A stretch of DNA of 64,000 bases from a bacterium (GTDB lineage: Bacteria; Desulfobacterota; Deferrisomatia; Deferrisomatales; Deferrisomataceae): contig JALUTY010000045.1 of assembly GCA_027021615.1 (NCBI GenBank), positions 1 through 64,000 on the forward strand, read 5' to 3'. The notes below the pieces were generated by a model. The model worked only from the letters and a program-made list of their open reading frames with translations. It ran no database searches and was not told the origin of the DNA. Made by a program: the position numbers and the translations under genes. The number at the start of each line of letters is the position of its first letter. The stretch's first letter is position 1. Shown piece after piece: positions 52,765 to 62,021 of this stretch.

Positions 52765-53604
52765 ATGCCCCTGGGGTGGAGCCGTGTGGCACGTGGGAGC
52801 CGGTCGTTGTGGGCCGCGGCGGTGGTCCTCTTTCCTCTGCTCTGCCCTCCCCGGGCCTTTCCGGGGCCGCCCGCCGAACCGCTGCAGGTCCTCTATATCC
52901 ACCGCCCTCCCTACTATGAGCGCCTTCCGGACGGCCGGGCCGGCGGCGCCCTCGTGGAGATCGCCCGCATGGTCTTTGAACGGGCGGGCGTAGCCCACGA
53001 GTTTATCGAGGTGCCCCCGCGACGCATCCTTCGGAGGGTCCGCAACGGGCGCCCCGTCTGCTCCGTGGGATGGTTCCGCACCCCGGAGAGGGAGGCGTTC
53101 GCTCGGTTCAGCGAGCCGATCTACCGGAATCTTCCCATGGGCGCCTTGATTCGGCGGGAGAAGGCATCCGCCTGGCCGGAGCGTCCCACCATGCGGGAGG
53201 CCCTGGAGAGCGGGTTGGTGCTGGGGTTGGTGAAGGGGTTCCGGTACGGTCCGTGGGAGAGGCTCCTTCGGACCCGCGGAGGCCCGCCCCTGGTCGTGGA
53301 GCGGGTGGGGGCGGCCCAAGAGAGCCTGTTCCGGATGCTCTGCCGGGGCCGGGTGGACTGGATGTTGATCTGCCCCGAGGAGGCCGGGTACCAGTTCCGG
53401 GTGAACCCCCACCTTCGGAGCTGCTCGGTATTTAAGCGGTTTACCGATGCTCCCGAGGGGAGCCTCCGGTACCTGATGTTCAGCCGAGCCGTGCCGGAGG
53501 AGGTCGTGGAAGCGGTGAACGGGGCGATCCGGGCTGTGGTTCGGCTGCAGGAGTATCAGGAGATCGTGCAAAAACTTCGGGACGTGGACGGAGACCGGCC
53601 ATGA
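52765..53604 (+). CDS. Periplasmic solute-binding protein (SBP_bac_3 type)
   Basis: 279 aa from the ATG at 52765. A signal peptide is clear (SRSLWAAAVVLFPLLCPPRA, cleavage near AFPG-PP). The mature protein has the two-lobe pattern of family-3 binding proteins (VLYIHRPPYYERLPDGRAGG, LVEIARMVFERAGV, EREAFARFSEPIYRN). Such proteins bind amino acids or similar small molecules. No ABC transporter genes follow; instead the stop overlaps the start of a sensor kinase, which suggests a sensing role. Confidence 0.8.
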   Translation: MPLGWSRVARGSRSLWAAAVVLFPLLCPPRAFPGPPAEPLQVLYIHRPPYYERLPDGRAGGALVEIARMVFERAGVAHEFIEVPPRRILRRVRNGRPVCSVGWFRTPEREAFARFSEPIYRNLPMGALIRREKASAWPERPTMREALESGLVLGLVKGFRYGPWERLLRTRGGPPLVVERVGAAQESLFRMLCRGRVDWMLICPEEAGYQFRVNPHLRSCSVFKRFTDAPEGSLRYLMFSRAVPEEVVEAVNGAIRAVVRLQEYQEIVQKLRDVDGDRP

Positions 53605-55886
53605 GGCAAGGTGAGAGGGGAGGGCGTTTTCGGTTCGCCGGCCGGCGCTCGGTGTCGTCACTGGTGGCCCTGAAGCTGGTTCTCGTCGTGGTGCTTTCCT
53701 GCCTCGTCCCCATCCCCGTCGTTTATCTGACCACCCGAGCCGAGTGGAGCAACCGGCTCCAGGGGCACGCCGACGAGATGGTGGAGTCTTTGGCCCGGAG
53801 CCTCGAGCTCCCGCTGTGGGAGATCGACGAGGAGGGTCGCCGCTCCGTGGTGCGGGCCTACGTGGAGAGCGGGGCGGCGGCGCGGATCCGGGTGTGGGAT
53901 ACGGACGGAACCCTGCTGGAGGAGTGGGGCAGCTCGCAAGGGCCGGACCTGGTGGTGCGGCGCAGAACGGTCCGCCACCAAGGGACCGAGGTGGGCACCG
54001 TGGAGGTGGGGGTGAGCCCCCGGTTCATGACGTCGGCCGGCCGGAGGATCTTGTGGTCCAATGTGCTCGTGATGCTGGTGGTGGCGCTGTCCATCGCCGG
54101 CGGAGCATTCCTGCTGGTGAGGCGCCACATCCGGCGTCCCCTGGAGGCGTTGGGCCAGGCACTGGATCGCCTGGCCGAGGGGGACTACGACTTTGACCCT
54201 GCCGATCGGATGCCGTGGGAGTTTCGGAGCGTGATCGAACGGTTTCGCCGCATGGCACGCCGAATCCGGGAGCGGGAGGCGGCCCTCGCAGAGGTGAACC
54301 GGCGGCTCGAGCACGAGGTGGAGGAACGGGTCTGGGCCGAGGAGCGCTACCGGGCCCTGTTCGAGAACGCGGTGGAGGGGATGTTCGTCAGCACGGCCGA
54401 GGGCCGGTACGTGGCCGCGAACCCGGCGCTGGCCGACCTGTACGGGTACGACTCCCCGGAGGCCCTGGTCCAGTCGGTCCGGGACATCCGCACCGAGGTG
54501 TGCATGTTTCCGGAGCAGCGGGACGAGTTCCTATCGTTGTTGGAACGCTACGACGTGGTGCGCAACTTCGAGATGAAGGCCCGCAGGCGCGACGGCAAGG
54601 GGCTGGATCTTCTGGTGAGCGCCCGGGCCGGCCGTGGGCCCAACGGCCGGATCGAGACGATCCAGGGGTTCGTGCTGGACGTGACCCACCAACGGGCCAT
54701 GGAGGCCCAGATGCTCCACGCCCAGAAGATGGAGGCGGTGGGAACCCTCGCCGGGGGTGTGGCCCACGACTTCAACAACCTGCTCCAGGCGGTGCTAGGC
54801 CACGCGGAGATTCTGCTCGAAGCCCGGCCGGACGATCCCGCCTTGGTGCGAGGCCTCGAAGGGATCCGACGGGCCGCGTTGCGGGGGCGCTCCCTCACGG
54901 AGCAGCTCCTGGCGTTCAGCCGACGGGCCCCGGAAGGGGCCGAGGCCGGCGACCGGAAGCCCCTCGATCTGAACCGTTCGATTCGCTCCGTGTTCGAGCT
55001 GTTGGGTCGGACTCTGCCCCGCATGATCCGGATGGAGCTGGATCTGGAGGAGCCCCTATGGAAGGTGCGCGCGGACCCCGTCCAGGTGGAGCAGGTGATC
55101 ATGAACCTGGCCCTCAACGCCAAGGACGCCATGCCCGAAGGCGGGGTCCTGACCGTGCGGACCCGAAACCTTTGGCTGGGGGCCCAGTCCGGCCCCAGCA
55201 TTCCCGCGGATCTGCCCCCCGGCCGGTACGTGCGCGCATCCCTGTCCGATACCGGCCACGGCATGCCGGCCCACGTACTCGAGCACGTCTTCGAGCCGTT
55301 CTTCACCACCAAGGAGGTGGGGCAGGGGACGGGGCTTGGGCTCTCCTCGGTGTATGGAATCGTCAAGGGCCACGGGGGAGCGGTCGTGTGCGATAGTGCC
55401 CCTGGCCAGGGCACGGTTTTTCACGTGTTCTTGCCGGCCGCCGCCGAGGAGGAGCCCCCGGCAGAAGCCGCTACCGGCCCCGGGGATACCGAGCCGAGGG
55501 GTGGGGGCACCGTGCTGGTGGTGGACGACGACGAGTCGGTGAGGGAGGTGTGCCAGGAGGTGCTCGGGCGGGCGGGTTACGTGGTGATCACCGCGCCGGA
55601 TGGCGAGACGGCCCTGGAGGTGTACCGGGAGCAGGGAGACGGGATCGACGTGGTGGTTCTGGACGTCAACATGCCGGGGATGGGGGGCGCGCGGTGCCTG
55701 GAGGAGCTGCTCCGGCAGGACCCCGACGCCCGCGTGGTGGTGGCCACGGGGTACCTGGATACCGGCTCCCCGGAGGACCCGTGCGGCAAGGGCGCGTGCG
55801 AGGTGCTTCGGAAGCCCTATCGGGTCATAGATCTCGTTCGGGCCGTTCATCGGGCGCTGGGGGAGAAAGCCCCTGCCGGATCCTGA
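53601..55886 (+). CDS. Hybrid sensor histidine kinase (HAMP-PAS-HisKA-HATPase-REC)
   Basis: 761 aa, ATG overlapping the preceding stop. Domains: membrane helix 21-43, a periplasmic sensor of about 100 residues, membrane helix about 149-172, HAMP (to ~225), PAS (about 240-350), HisKA with His389 in GGVAHDFNNLLQ, HATPase (NLALNAKDAMPEGG; DTGHGMP; GTGLGLSSVYGIVKGHGG) and a C-terminal receiver with Asp688 in VVVLDVNMPGM. The GGVAHDFNN box marks the NtrB-like subfamily of hybrid kinases. With its own periplasmic domain and a linked binding protein, it probably senses the ligand of that protein. No partner regulator is adjacent. Confidence 0.93.
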   Translation: MRQGERGGRFRFAGRRSVSSLVALKLVLVVVLSCLVPIPVVYLTTRAEWSNRLQGHADEMVESLARSLELPLWEIDEEGRRSVVRAYVESGAAARIRVWDTDGTLLEEWGSSQGPDLVVRRRTVRHQGTEVGTVEVGVSPRFMTSAGRRILWSNVLVMLVVALSIAGGAFLLVRRHIRRPLEALGQALDRLAEGDYDFDPADRMPWEFRSVIERFRRMARRIREREAALAEVNRRLEHEVEERVWAEERYRALFENAVEGMFVSTAEGRYVAANPALADLYGYDSPEALVQSVRDIRTEVCMFPEQRDEFLSLLERYDVVRNFEMKARRRDGKGLDLLVSARAGRGPNGRIETIQGFVLDVTHQRAMEAQMLHAQKMEAVGTLAGGVAHDFNNLLQAVLGHAEILLEARPDDPALVRGLEGIRRAALRGRSLTEQLLAFSRRAPEGAEAGDRKPLDLNRSIRSVFELLGRTLPRMIRMELDLEEPLWKVRADPVQVEQVIMNLALNAKDAMPEGGVLTVRTRNLWLGAQSGPSIPADLPPGRYVRASLSDTGHGMPAHVLEHVFEPFFTTKEVGQGTGLGLSSVYGIVKGHGGAVVCDSAPGQGTVFHVFLPAAAEEEPPAEAATGPGDTEPRGGGTVLVVDDDESVREVCQEVLGRAGYVVITAPDGETALEVYREQGDGIDVVVLDVNMPGMGGARCLEELLRQDPDARVVVATGYLDTGSPEDPCGKGACEVLRKPYRVIDLVRAVHRALGEKAPAGS

Positions 55887-55928
55887 CCGGCACCGCTCCC
55901 CCGGCTCTCCCCTCGGTTCACCCCGCCG

Positions 55929-56888
55929 TCATGCAGCCCCTGGCTCCTCCCGCTCCAGGGGGTGGGGTGCCAGGTACGGGTTGTTCGCTAGATCAGCCCT
56001 TCCTGCGATCAGGGCGAGGGACCGGGTGAAGGCCAGGACCTCGGTGAGTGTTTTCTCACCGTTCCGGTATGCATCGATGGAGCCCCCCAGGTCTTCTCGA
56101 TCCGAGCGCCCGAGGTGCTCCGCCAGGGTCGAAGCCGCGTGTTGCAGTGCGGTGGCGTGGGTGCCCCGGGTGGGAGCGTGTCCCAGGGCCTCCCGAAGGA
56201 GCGCTTCGTACCGGGTCCAGGCCTCGGTCGCGGCACCGGTGCAGGCCGAGGCCGCGATCTCTTCCAAGCGCCGGCATAGGCTGGGATGGCGGCCCAGGAG
56301 TCCGAGCCGCTCCCGCTCGTGAAACGCCCGGAGGGCCTCCGGGTCCGGGGCGACCGTCCGGGCCGCCCTCCAGCGACGGAGGGTGAACACCCGGCGGAAC
56401 AGGTGTGCCCGGGGCTCCGGGCGGTGGAGATCGGTCTCCTCGGCCAGGGGTAGGAGGGGTGCCCGTCGGGCCAGCTCGGCCGCAAACATCCCCCGGCCCG
56501 GAGCCGGGTCGCCCTGCCGGGGACGCTGCGGGTACACCCGGGCCGACTCCACCGCGCAGGACGGGGACCGGGCCTTCAGGATCGCGGCGTCCGGTTCCAA
56601 GGCGGCCAGATCGGCCGCCTGGCCACGGAACACCGCAGCCAGCTCCTTCGTTCGGTCCCGGCCGGTGCCCGCGGTCATGGCCCGGGGCCCGGCGGGGTCG
56701 CCCACCAGGTCCATGGCTTCCCGGGGCACCCCGAGCCCTGCCTCCGCTTCGGGGCACACCGCCACGAGCTCGGCCCAGGGCGCCAGGGCGGCCACGGCCG
56801 GGTCGAGCTTGTGCCCCCCGTCGTAGCGCACCGGATCCCCCAGGAGGCACGCGCTCACCAGGATGCACGGCTTGTCGTGGGCTCCCAT
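55929..56888 (-). CDS. DUF523-DUF1722 fusion protein
   Basis: 319 aa from the ATG at 56888 with AGGAGGG upstream. The first half is DUF523 (CILVSACLLGDPVRYDGGHK, VAVCPEAEAGLGVPREAM, CAVESARVYPQ, with conserved cysteines suited to binding a metal or thiol). The second half is DUF1722/YbgA (AFHERERLGLLGRHPSLCRR). The fusion occurs in many bacteria; DUF523 is linked to 2-thiouracil desulfidase activity in some family members, but the role of the fusion is not settled. Confidence 0.88.
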   Translation of the reverse strand: MGAHDKPCILVSACLLGDPVRYDGGHKLDPAVAALAPWAELVAVCPEAEAGLGVPREAMDLVGDPAGPRAMTAGTGRDRTKELAAVFRGQAADLAALEPDAAILKARSPSCAVESARVYPQRPRQGDPAPGRGMFAAELARRAPLLPLAEETDLHRPEPRAHLFRRVFTLRRWRAARTVAPDPEALRAFHERERLGLLGRHPSLCRRLEEIAASACTGAATEAWTRYEALLREALGHAPTRGTHATALQHAASTLAEHLGRSDREDLGGSIDAYRNGEKTLTEVLAFTRSLALIAGRADLANNPYLAPHPLEREEPGAA

Positions 56889-56999
56889 CGAGACCCTCCT
56901 TCCGTCCCACCCAACATACGTCTCCGGCGGTCCGCCCATCACTCCCCTCCCGTGGACGGGGTACCGCCGGTCGTTCCCCGCCGGTCATGTTCATCGAAA

Positions 57000-57043
57000 C
57001 GTAACGTTGCGGTAACCCCTTGATCACTAACCGTTCGTATGAT
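57000..57043 (+). promoter_or_regulatory. Pho-box-like direct repeats and -10 upstream of the porin gene
   Basis: CGTAACG (57000-57006) and GGTAACC (57011-57017) are 7-base direct repeats with a 4-base spacer, the 7-4-7 layout of Pho boxes, though the sequence differs from the E. coli consensus. TATGAT at 57038-57043 could serve as -10. Confidence 0.35.
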
Positions 57044-57196
57044 GGCCCGGAGTTCGAACGCCGCCTTAGGCGGTGTCCTCGCACAAGGCTCTGCGCGCAA
57101 AGCCGGGGGAAGAGGAGGTGGATGAGCAAAAGAGGTCCGATTGTGTGAGTCGTTCTTGCCAGCCCGATCTCGATGTAAGAAAAAGAGGAGATTATC

Positions 57197-58360
57197 ATGA
57201 GAACTCGAGCCGTTGCGATTGCCGCGGTGGGCAGCGCGGTCTGCCTGGCCGCTCCAGCCTTGGGGGCCGGAGTCACCGTGCACAAGGATGACGATGGGAA
57301 GTACGTGAAGATGGGAGGAAGGATCCAGATCCAGTACCATCGGATGGATCCGGACGAAGGGGACACCACCGACGAGATGTTCTTCCGGCGGTTCCGGCCC
57401 TATATCGAGGGAAGCGTTCACGAGGACTGGAAGGGGAAGTTCCAGTGGGACATGGGGAAGGCCGAGGACGGAAACGAGCTGGCCATCAAGGACGCCTACC
57501 TCCGGTACACCGGCTTCAAAGCCGTGAAGGTCACCCTAGGGAACCAGAACTTTCCGTTCTCCCGGGAGTTCCTCACCAGCTCCAAGTACCAACAGCTCGT
57601 GGAGCGTACCTTCGTAGGGGACCACAACTACGGCACCCCTGACCGCAACGTGGGTCTCAACGTCTCCGGCGTGGCTCTGTCCAAGAAGCTCGAGTGGGCC
57701 GTGGCAGCGGCAGCGGCCGACATCGACCCGACCGCGAAGAAGCTCGACTTCGACACGCCGGTCAACCGGAACGATGACTTCAACCAGGGCTGGATGTTCG
57801 GCGGTCGGGTGGACCTCCATCCGTTGGGGTATCTCAAGAAGTCCCAAGGGGATTTCAGGCGCGAGCTCCTCGCCACGATCAGCGCGGCAGCCTTCGTCTG
57901 GGCCAACGATGGCGATAACAACACTTACACCGACGACGGTCTGGATGCGAGCGGAGGGAAGAAACCCGACGTGGACCGGGTGACCGGGCTTGAGGCGAGT
58001 GCGGCCCTGCGGGGTTGGGGGGTGTCGGTGGACGCGCAGTACAATCGGTTTCAGGCCGAGACCGTGGACGACACCGTGACCGCGGGAATCTATGAAGACG
58101 GCGAGACGGACCTGTGGAGCTTCGCGGTCGAGGGCGGCGTGATGGTGGTGCCCGGCCTGCTCGAGGTCGTGGCCGGCTACCAACTCCAAGACGCCGACGG
58201 ATACGAGGAGCCCTGGACCCGCACCTCCTTTGGGGCCAACTGGTTCCTGAAGAAGCACGATATCGAGCTACAGACCACGTACCGGATGGGACGGAACCTG
58301 GACGGGAGGGAGGGCGGGGACGAGAACGAGCTGTTCGTTCAGGCCCAGTACGTGTTCTGA
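57197..58360 (+). CDS. Phosphate-selective-type porin (OprP/OprO family)
   Basis: 387 aa, ATG with AAGAGGAG upstream. Signal peptide MRTRAVAIAAVGSAVCLAAP with cleavage near LGA-GV. The mature barrel starts with KMGGRIQIQYHRMD and continues as strand-turn units with the FRRFRPYIEGSVHEDWKGKF block that is characteristic of OprP/OprO-type porins; it ends in Phe. These trimeric porins admit phosphate or other anions. A Pho-like promoter and a convergent REC-kinase gene are neighbours. Confidence 0.87.
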   Translation: MRTRAVAIAAVGSAVCLAAPALGAGVTVHKDDDGKYVKMGGRIQIQYHRMDPDEGDTTDEMFFRRFRPYIEGSVHEDWKGKFQWDMGKAEDGNELAIKDAYLRYTGFKAVKVTLGNQNFPFSREFLTSSKYQQLVERTFVGDHNYGTPDRNVGLNVSGVALSKKLEWAVAAAAADIDPTAKKLDFDTPVNRNDDFNQGWMFGGRVDLHPLGYLKKSQGDFRRELLATISAAAFVWANDGDNNTYTDDGLDASGGKKPDVDRVTGLEASAALRGWGVSVDAQYNRFQAETVDDTVTAGIYEDGETDLWSFAVEGGVMVVPGLLEVVAGYQLQDADGYEEPWTRTSFGANWFLKKHDIELQTTYRMGRNLDGREGGDENELFVQAQYVF

Positions 58361-58575
58361 CCCGTCTCCCTTCCCTCAGCATCTTCTCATCACGAGGCCC
58401 GGCCCTCGACCGAGCTCCCGTTGGGGTGCCGGGCTTGTCCTGTCCGGGCGAGCCGTCCGTCTGGCCCCTAATGGCGATCAGGGAGGGGGGTAGAGGTGGT
58501 GGTTTCGACAAGGATGAAGGTTTCGCGTAACGGTGGTGCCGAGGGGGCCGGCGGCTCACCGCGCCGGCAGGAGGG

Positions 58576-59706
58576 TCAGGGAGAACGGGACTCCGGCTCG
58601 TCGGTCCACCCCCGAAGCTCCAGCCGGGCCCGCAGGCCGCCTTCTGACCGGTTCGCCAGCACCAGCCGACCGTCCATGGCCCGGACCAGGGTCTTCACGG
58701 CATAGAGCCCGAGACCAGTTCCGGTGCGGTCCCCTACCCCGCCGCCGTGCTCGAAAGGCCGCACCACCCGCGCCATCTCGGTTTCCGGGATCCCCGGGCC
58801 TTCGTCGGTCACCTCGAGGTACACTCCTCCCGCTCGGGTGCCCCACGCGACCGTGATCCGATTGCCCAAAGGTCCGTACCGGAGGGAGTTCTCCACCAGG
58901 TTGGAGACGCACAGCCTCAACGCCTGGCGGTGCGCGCGCGCGGGCGGAGCCCGGCGGGAGCCTGAGCTCCTCAAGACGGCGCCCTTCTTCGTGGCATCGT
59001 GCCCGTGGAGGTCCAACGCTTCGGCTGCCACCTCGCCCAGATTCACAGCCGACAAAGGCAGCCCATCGGACCCCGTCTCCATCCGGCGAAGGAGCAGCAT
59101 CTCTTCGGCCAGATCGGCCAGATACCGGGACGCCGATCCCACGGCCTCCAGGTAAGCCCTACGGCGCTCCGCCTCGGGCTCCGGCGCCTGCTGGAGCCTT
59201 CGCGCGAAGCCCTCGATGACCATCAGCTTGTTCCTCAGTTCGTGGAACAGAAAGGACTGGAGGTCGTCCTGGCGCCGTCGCATCGCCTCCAGCCGGGCCA
59301 CGGCGTCCCGCAGCCCCCATTCGGAGCGGCTGCGTTCGATCCGAGTCCGCACCCGAACAGCAACCTCGTCTAGGCTGAAGGGCTTCGGCACGTAGTCATC
59401 GGCGCCGAGACGGATGCCCCGAGCCCGGTGCTCGGCCTCGGAAAGGGCGGACAGGAAGATCACCGGCAGCCGGGCGATCTTTTCATCGGGATGGCTCCGG
59501 ATCATCCGGCAGATCTCCCAGCCGTTGAGGTCTGGCAGCAGGATGTCCAGGAGCACCAGGTCGGGGGTGTCTTCGCCAATGAGGCGACACGCCGTCAGAC
59601 CATCGAAGGCCCTTGTCACCCGGTAGCCGGCACGGTCGAGGTTGAACGCCAGCACCTCGGCGACCTCGGGCTCATCCTCCACCACGAGAACAGCCGCTTT
59701 CTCCAT
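58576..59706 (-). CDS. Receiver-histidine kinase fusion protein
   Basis: 376 aa, ATG with GGAGGG upstream. Domain order is unusual for a kinase: an N-terminal receiver (VLVVEDEPEVAEVLAFNLD; phospho-acceptor Asp54 in VLLDILLPDLNG; Lys108), then a HisKA-type helix with His155 in SFLFHELRNKLMVIEGFAR and a HATPase domain (NLVENSLRYG; DEGPGIPETEM; GTGLGLYAVKTLV). No membrane helix and no DNA-binding domain, so it is cytosolic and must pass phosphate to, or receive it from, an unlinked partner. Convergent with the porin gene. Confidence 0.92.
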   Translation of the reverse strand: MEKAAVLVVEDEPEVAEVLAFNLDRAGYRVTRAFDGLTACRLIGEDTPDLVLLDILLPDLNGWEICRMIRSHPDEKIARLPVIFLSALSEAEHRARGIRLGADDYVPKPFSLDEVAVRVRTRIERSRSEWGLRDAVARLEAMRRRQDDLQSFLFHELRNKLMVIEGFARRLQQAPEPEAERRRAYLEAVGSASRYLADLAEEMLLLRRMETGSDGLPLSAVNLGEVAAEALDLHGHDATKKGAVLRSSGSRRAPPARAHRQALRLCVSNLVENSLRYGPLGNRITVAWGTRAGGVYLEVTDEGPGIPETEMARVVRPFEHGGGVGDRTGTGLGLYAVKTLVRAMDGRLVLANRSEGGLRARLELRGWTDEPESRSP

Positions 59707-59840
59707 CCGCTACCCTCCGTTCCGCCGTCCGGCCGGGGTGCCGGACCTCGCGCCCACCGTATCATGCAGCGGTTACGGAACGGTTAAGGGAAGATGACGG
59801 TTTGGAGAAAGCGCACCCCTTTGTCGGGGGATCCGGCTGC

Positions 59841-60401
59841 CTACCGCCACCCCTTGAGCCGGGCCTCGCGCCAGCGGCGTTCGCGCTCCACGATCTCCTC
59901 CGGGGTGGCCAGGGTGTTCTCGATGCGCAGGCCCCGGCGCTCGGCCTCGTCCAGGAGGGCTGCGGCGGCCGGCACGTCCTCGGGCCGGCGGCGGCCCAGG
60001 GGAAGGTAGAGGACCTCGCGGCCGTCTCGAAGGAGCAGGGTCACGGTGAAGGGATCGCGCTGACCGCCCGAGCCCAGGGAGCCGATCACCACCCGCCGCA
60101 CGGCCGGCCACGGCACCCGCAGCCGCCCCAGGGCCCAGCCGATCCAGATCCCCCGATCGTCGAACCGGGAGGTGAGGCGCCACGGCAGGGTGGTGACCAC
60201 GAGGGACGCCCCGGCGAGAACGAGCGTGGAGAGGGCCCAGAACACCCAGCCGGGCTCGAGCCGTGCCGTCTGGAGCCCGGTCCGGCCGGCCAGGGCCCCC
60301 AGCCCCAGGCCGCACCCCACGGTGGCCCAGGCCCGCCACCCGGTCAGATGGCGGTACTTAGGGGGGGCGTTCGGCGGGGTTGGGGGGGCGGCATGGGGCA
60401 T
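59841..60401 (-). CDS. PH-domain-like membrane protein
   Basis: 186 aa. A Pro-rich N-terminus precedes two hydrophobic helices (AWATVGCGLGLGALAGRTG and VFWALSTLVLAGASLVVTTL), then a bacterial PH-like region (LTSRFDDRGIWIGWALGRLR, then VPWPAVRRVVIG). Related small membrane proteins are of unknown function. The ribosome site is weak (GGAAG). It overlaps nothing and is 30 bases from the next gene. Confidence 0.6.
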   Translation of the reverse strand: MPHAAPPTPPNAPPKYRHLTGWRAWATVGCGLGLGALAGRTGLQTARLEPGWVFWALSTLVLAGASLVVTTLPWRLTSRFDDRGIWIGWALGRLRVPWPAVRRVVIGSLGSGGQRDPFTVTLLLRDGREVLYLPLGRRRPEDVPAAAALLDEAERRGLRIENTLATPEEIVERERRWREARLKGWR

Positions 60402-60431
60402 GGATCTTCCGGTAGCTTTGGGCCTTCGGCC

Positions 60432-61667
60432 CTAGCGCTCCCCCCCGTGCTTCACCACGTCGTACTCCACCTGGAGTTCCCGGCGCTCCCCGTTCCGGAC
60501 CACGACCACCGGCCCTCGGTCGCCGGGCTTGTGCTGGCCGACCTGGAAGGTGAGGTCGAACAGCTCCTCCACCGGCTCGCCGTCCACCGACACGATCACG
60601 TCGCCCTCCTGGATGCCGGCCTTCGCCGCCGGGCTGTCGGGCATGACCCCCAGCACCCGGGCGCCGCCGCCCTCGGCCTTCTCGATCCGGACCCCCAGCA
60701 TCACGCGCTCGTCCTCCAGGTCGTCGTACCCCACGGCCCAGTACACGTCGGCCGGGCGCAGGGGGAGGTCGGGGGGGGGCACGTCCATGAGGACCTTTTC
60801 CTGCTTCTCCTCCGGAATCTCGATGGTCAGGGGGTCCACGATCGCGTAGGCCTCGGGCACCCTCCGGAACAGCCGACGGGGTATGCCGAACCCGTAGCGC
60901 ACGTGGTTGCCGCCCGCGAACACCACCAGGCGTTTGCCCCGGCCCTCGGGGCTTCGGAGGAACCGGGCCGCGGTTTCGGCCATGGTCTCGTCCCAGATCA
61001 CCTGCACCCGGTAGAAGGCCTCGCTCTGGTTGGTGCCCTCGGAGTGCCCGCCGAAGATGGCCCGGATGAAGGCCCGGTGGTACGGGTCGGCCAGGTCCAT
61101 GTCCTTCGGAAGGCGGTTGCGCAGATCCTCGTTCAGCTGATCCAGGTTCGGGGCCCGGGAGGCCGCCCGGGTGAGGTCACGCCCGGCGTTGAGGGCCAGC
61201 ACGGGGATCCCCTCGTCCCGGACGAACCGCAGGATGTCCCGGTAGTAGCGCCAGGAGTTGGGGCCCCACGAGGGGGACCAGGCCGTGCGCACGAACTCCC
61301 GCTCGGTGAGCTCGCCGGCGAGGTACGCGTCCACCTTCTCCTGGTACGGCCGCCGCAGCATCTCGAGCCCCAGCACCACCTGGCCGGGGAACCGTTCGGC
61401 CAGGCCCTTGAGGATGGTGAGCTCCACCTGGTGGTCGTAGACGTTGTCGTGGGTCTCGCCCACGTACACCACCCGGTACGAGCTCAGGTACTCCAGCAGC
61501 TCCTCCTGGGAGAGCTTGCGGCCCGTGGCCAGGTGCACGATGTCGCCCTTTTCCAGGTTCGACAGGTCCCGGTAGGGGGACTCCACGCGGTCCACGGTGA
61601 GCAGGGTCTGCGCGCACCCTCCCAGGAGGAGGGATGCCGCGACGAGGAAGAGAGCGGTTGCTCGCAT
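60432..61667 (-). CDS. ChaN-family lipoprotein with C-terminal PDZ domain
   Basis: 411 aa from the ATG at 61667 with GGGAGGC upstream. A lipoprotein signal (LFLVAASLLLGGCAQ) precedes a ChaN-like domain (VVYVGETHDNVYDHQVELTI, LGLEMLRRPYQEKVD, FAGGNHVRYGFGIP); ChaN proteins are iron- or haem-associated lipoproteins. Residues ~330-411 form a PDZ domain (LGVMPDSPAAKAGIQEGDVI, VSVDGEPVEEL). The fusion is seen in other Proteobacteria. Location: periplasmic face of a membrane. Confidence 0.9.
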   Translation of the reverse strand: MRATALFLVAASLLLGGCAQTLLTVDRVESPYRDLSNLEKGDIVHLATGRKLSQEELLEYLSSYRVVYVGETHDNVYDHQVELTILKGLAERFPGQVVLGLEMLRRPYQEKVDAYLAGELTEREFVRTAWSPSWGPNSWRYYRDILRFVRDEGIPVLALNAGRDLTRAASRAPNLDQLNEDLRNRLPKDMDLADPYHRAFIRAIFGGHSEGTNQSEAFYRVQVIWDETMAETAARFLRSPEGRGKRLVVFAGGNHVRYGFGIPRRLFRRVPEAYAIVDPLTIEIPEEKQEKVLMDVPPPDLPLRPADVYWAVGYDDLEDERVMLGVRIEKAEGGGARVLGVMPDSPAAKAGIQEGDVIVSVDGEPVEELFDLTFQVGQHKPGDRGPVVVVRNGERRELQVEYDVVKHGGER

Positions 61668-62021
61668 CGATGCCTCCCGCACGTGTTTTCGTGCCGACGA
61701 GGGCCTTATCGGCTGGGGGGACCTGAGAGAGTATTATCAACCCGGCGGATAAGCAGGCGCTATCGTTCTCTGTTCGGAGGGGCAAGGGGCCTGTCGGAGA
61801 GCCGGGCGCGGCCCCTTAGCTCGCCGCGCAGCGCCTCCGACGCTCGGACTGCGAAAGGGTTAGGATTCCAGCAAGTTGTCATGAAACCAGCTCTTCGGTC
61901 CTGTGCCTGCGCGGCGAATCGCATGCCCGGCTTCGCGCCCGGCCGGAGGCAGGACCCTTGCCCCGCGCTCCGAGGTGAGGTGCCAATTTTGTCGCCGGGT
62001 CGATAACCCCGCGCAATGATG
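61668..62021. repeat. Intergenic region with a probable third copy of the inverted-repeat family
   Basis: 354 bp without a supported ORF. At 61779-61815 the block starting GGGGCAAGGGGCC agrees at most positions with the block at 44408-44444 in the element next to gltA. Sequences like CCAGCAAGTTGTCATG (61873-61888) and TGCCAATTTTGTCGCC near 61982 resemble its end motif. The copy is too degraded to bound. Confidence 0.45.

Noticed and set aside
57079-57110. Partial resemblance to a GEMM (cyclic-di-GMP type) riboswitch: GCACAAGGC followed by GCGCAAAGCC before the porin gene.
   Set aside because: The segment between the two motifs is far too short to form the conserved aptamer arm, and the second half of the aptamer is not recognisable.
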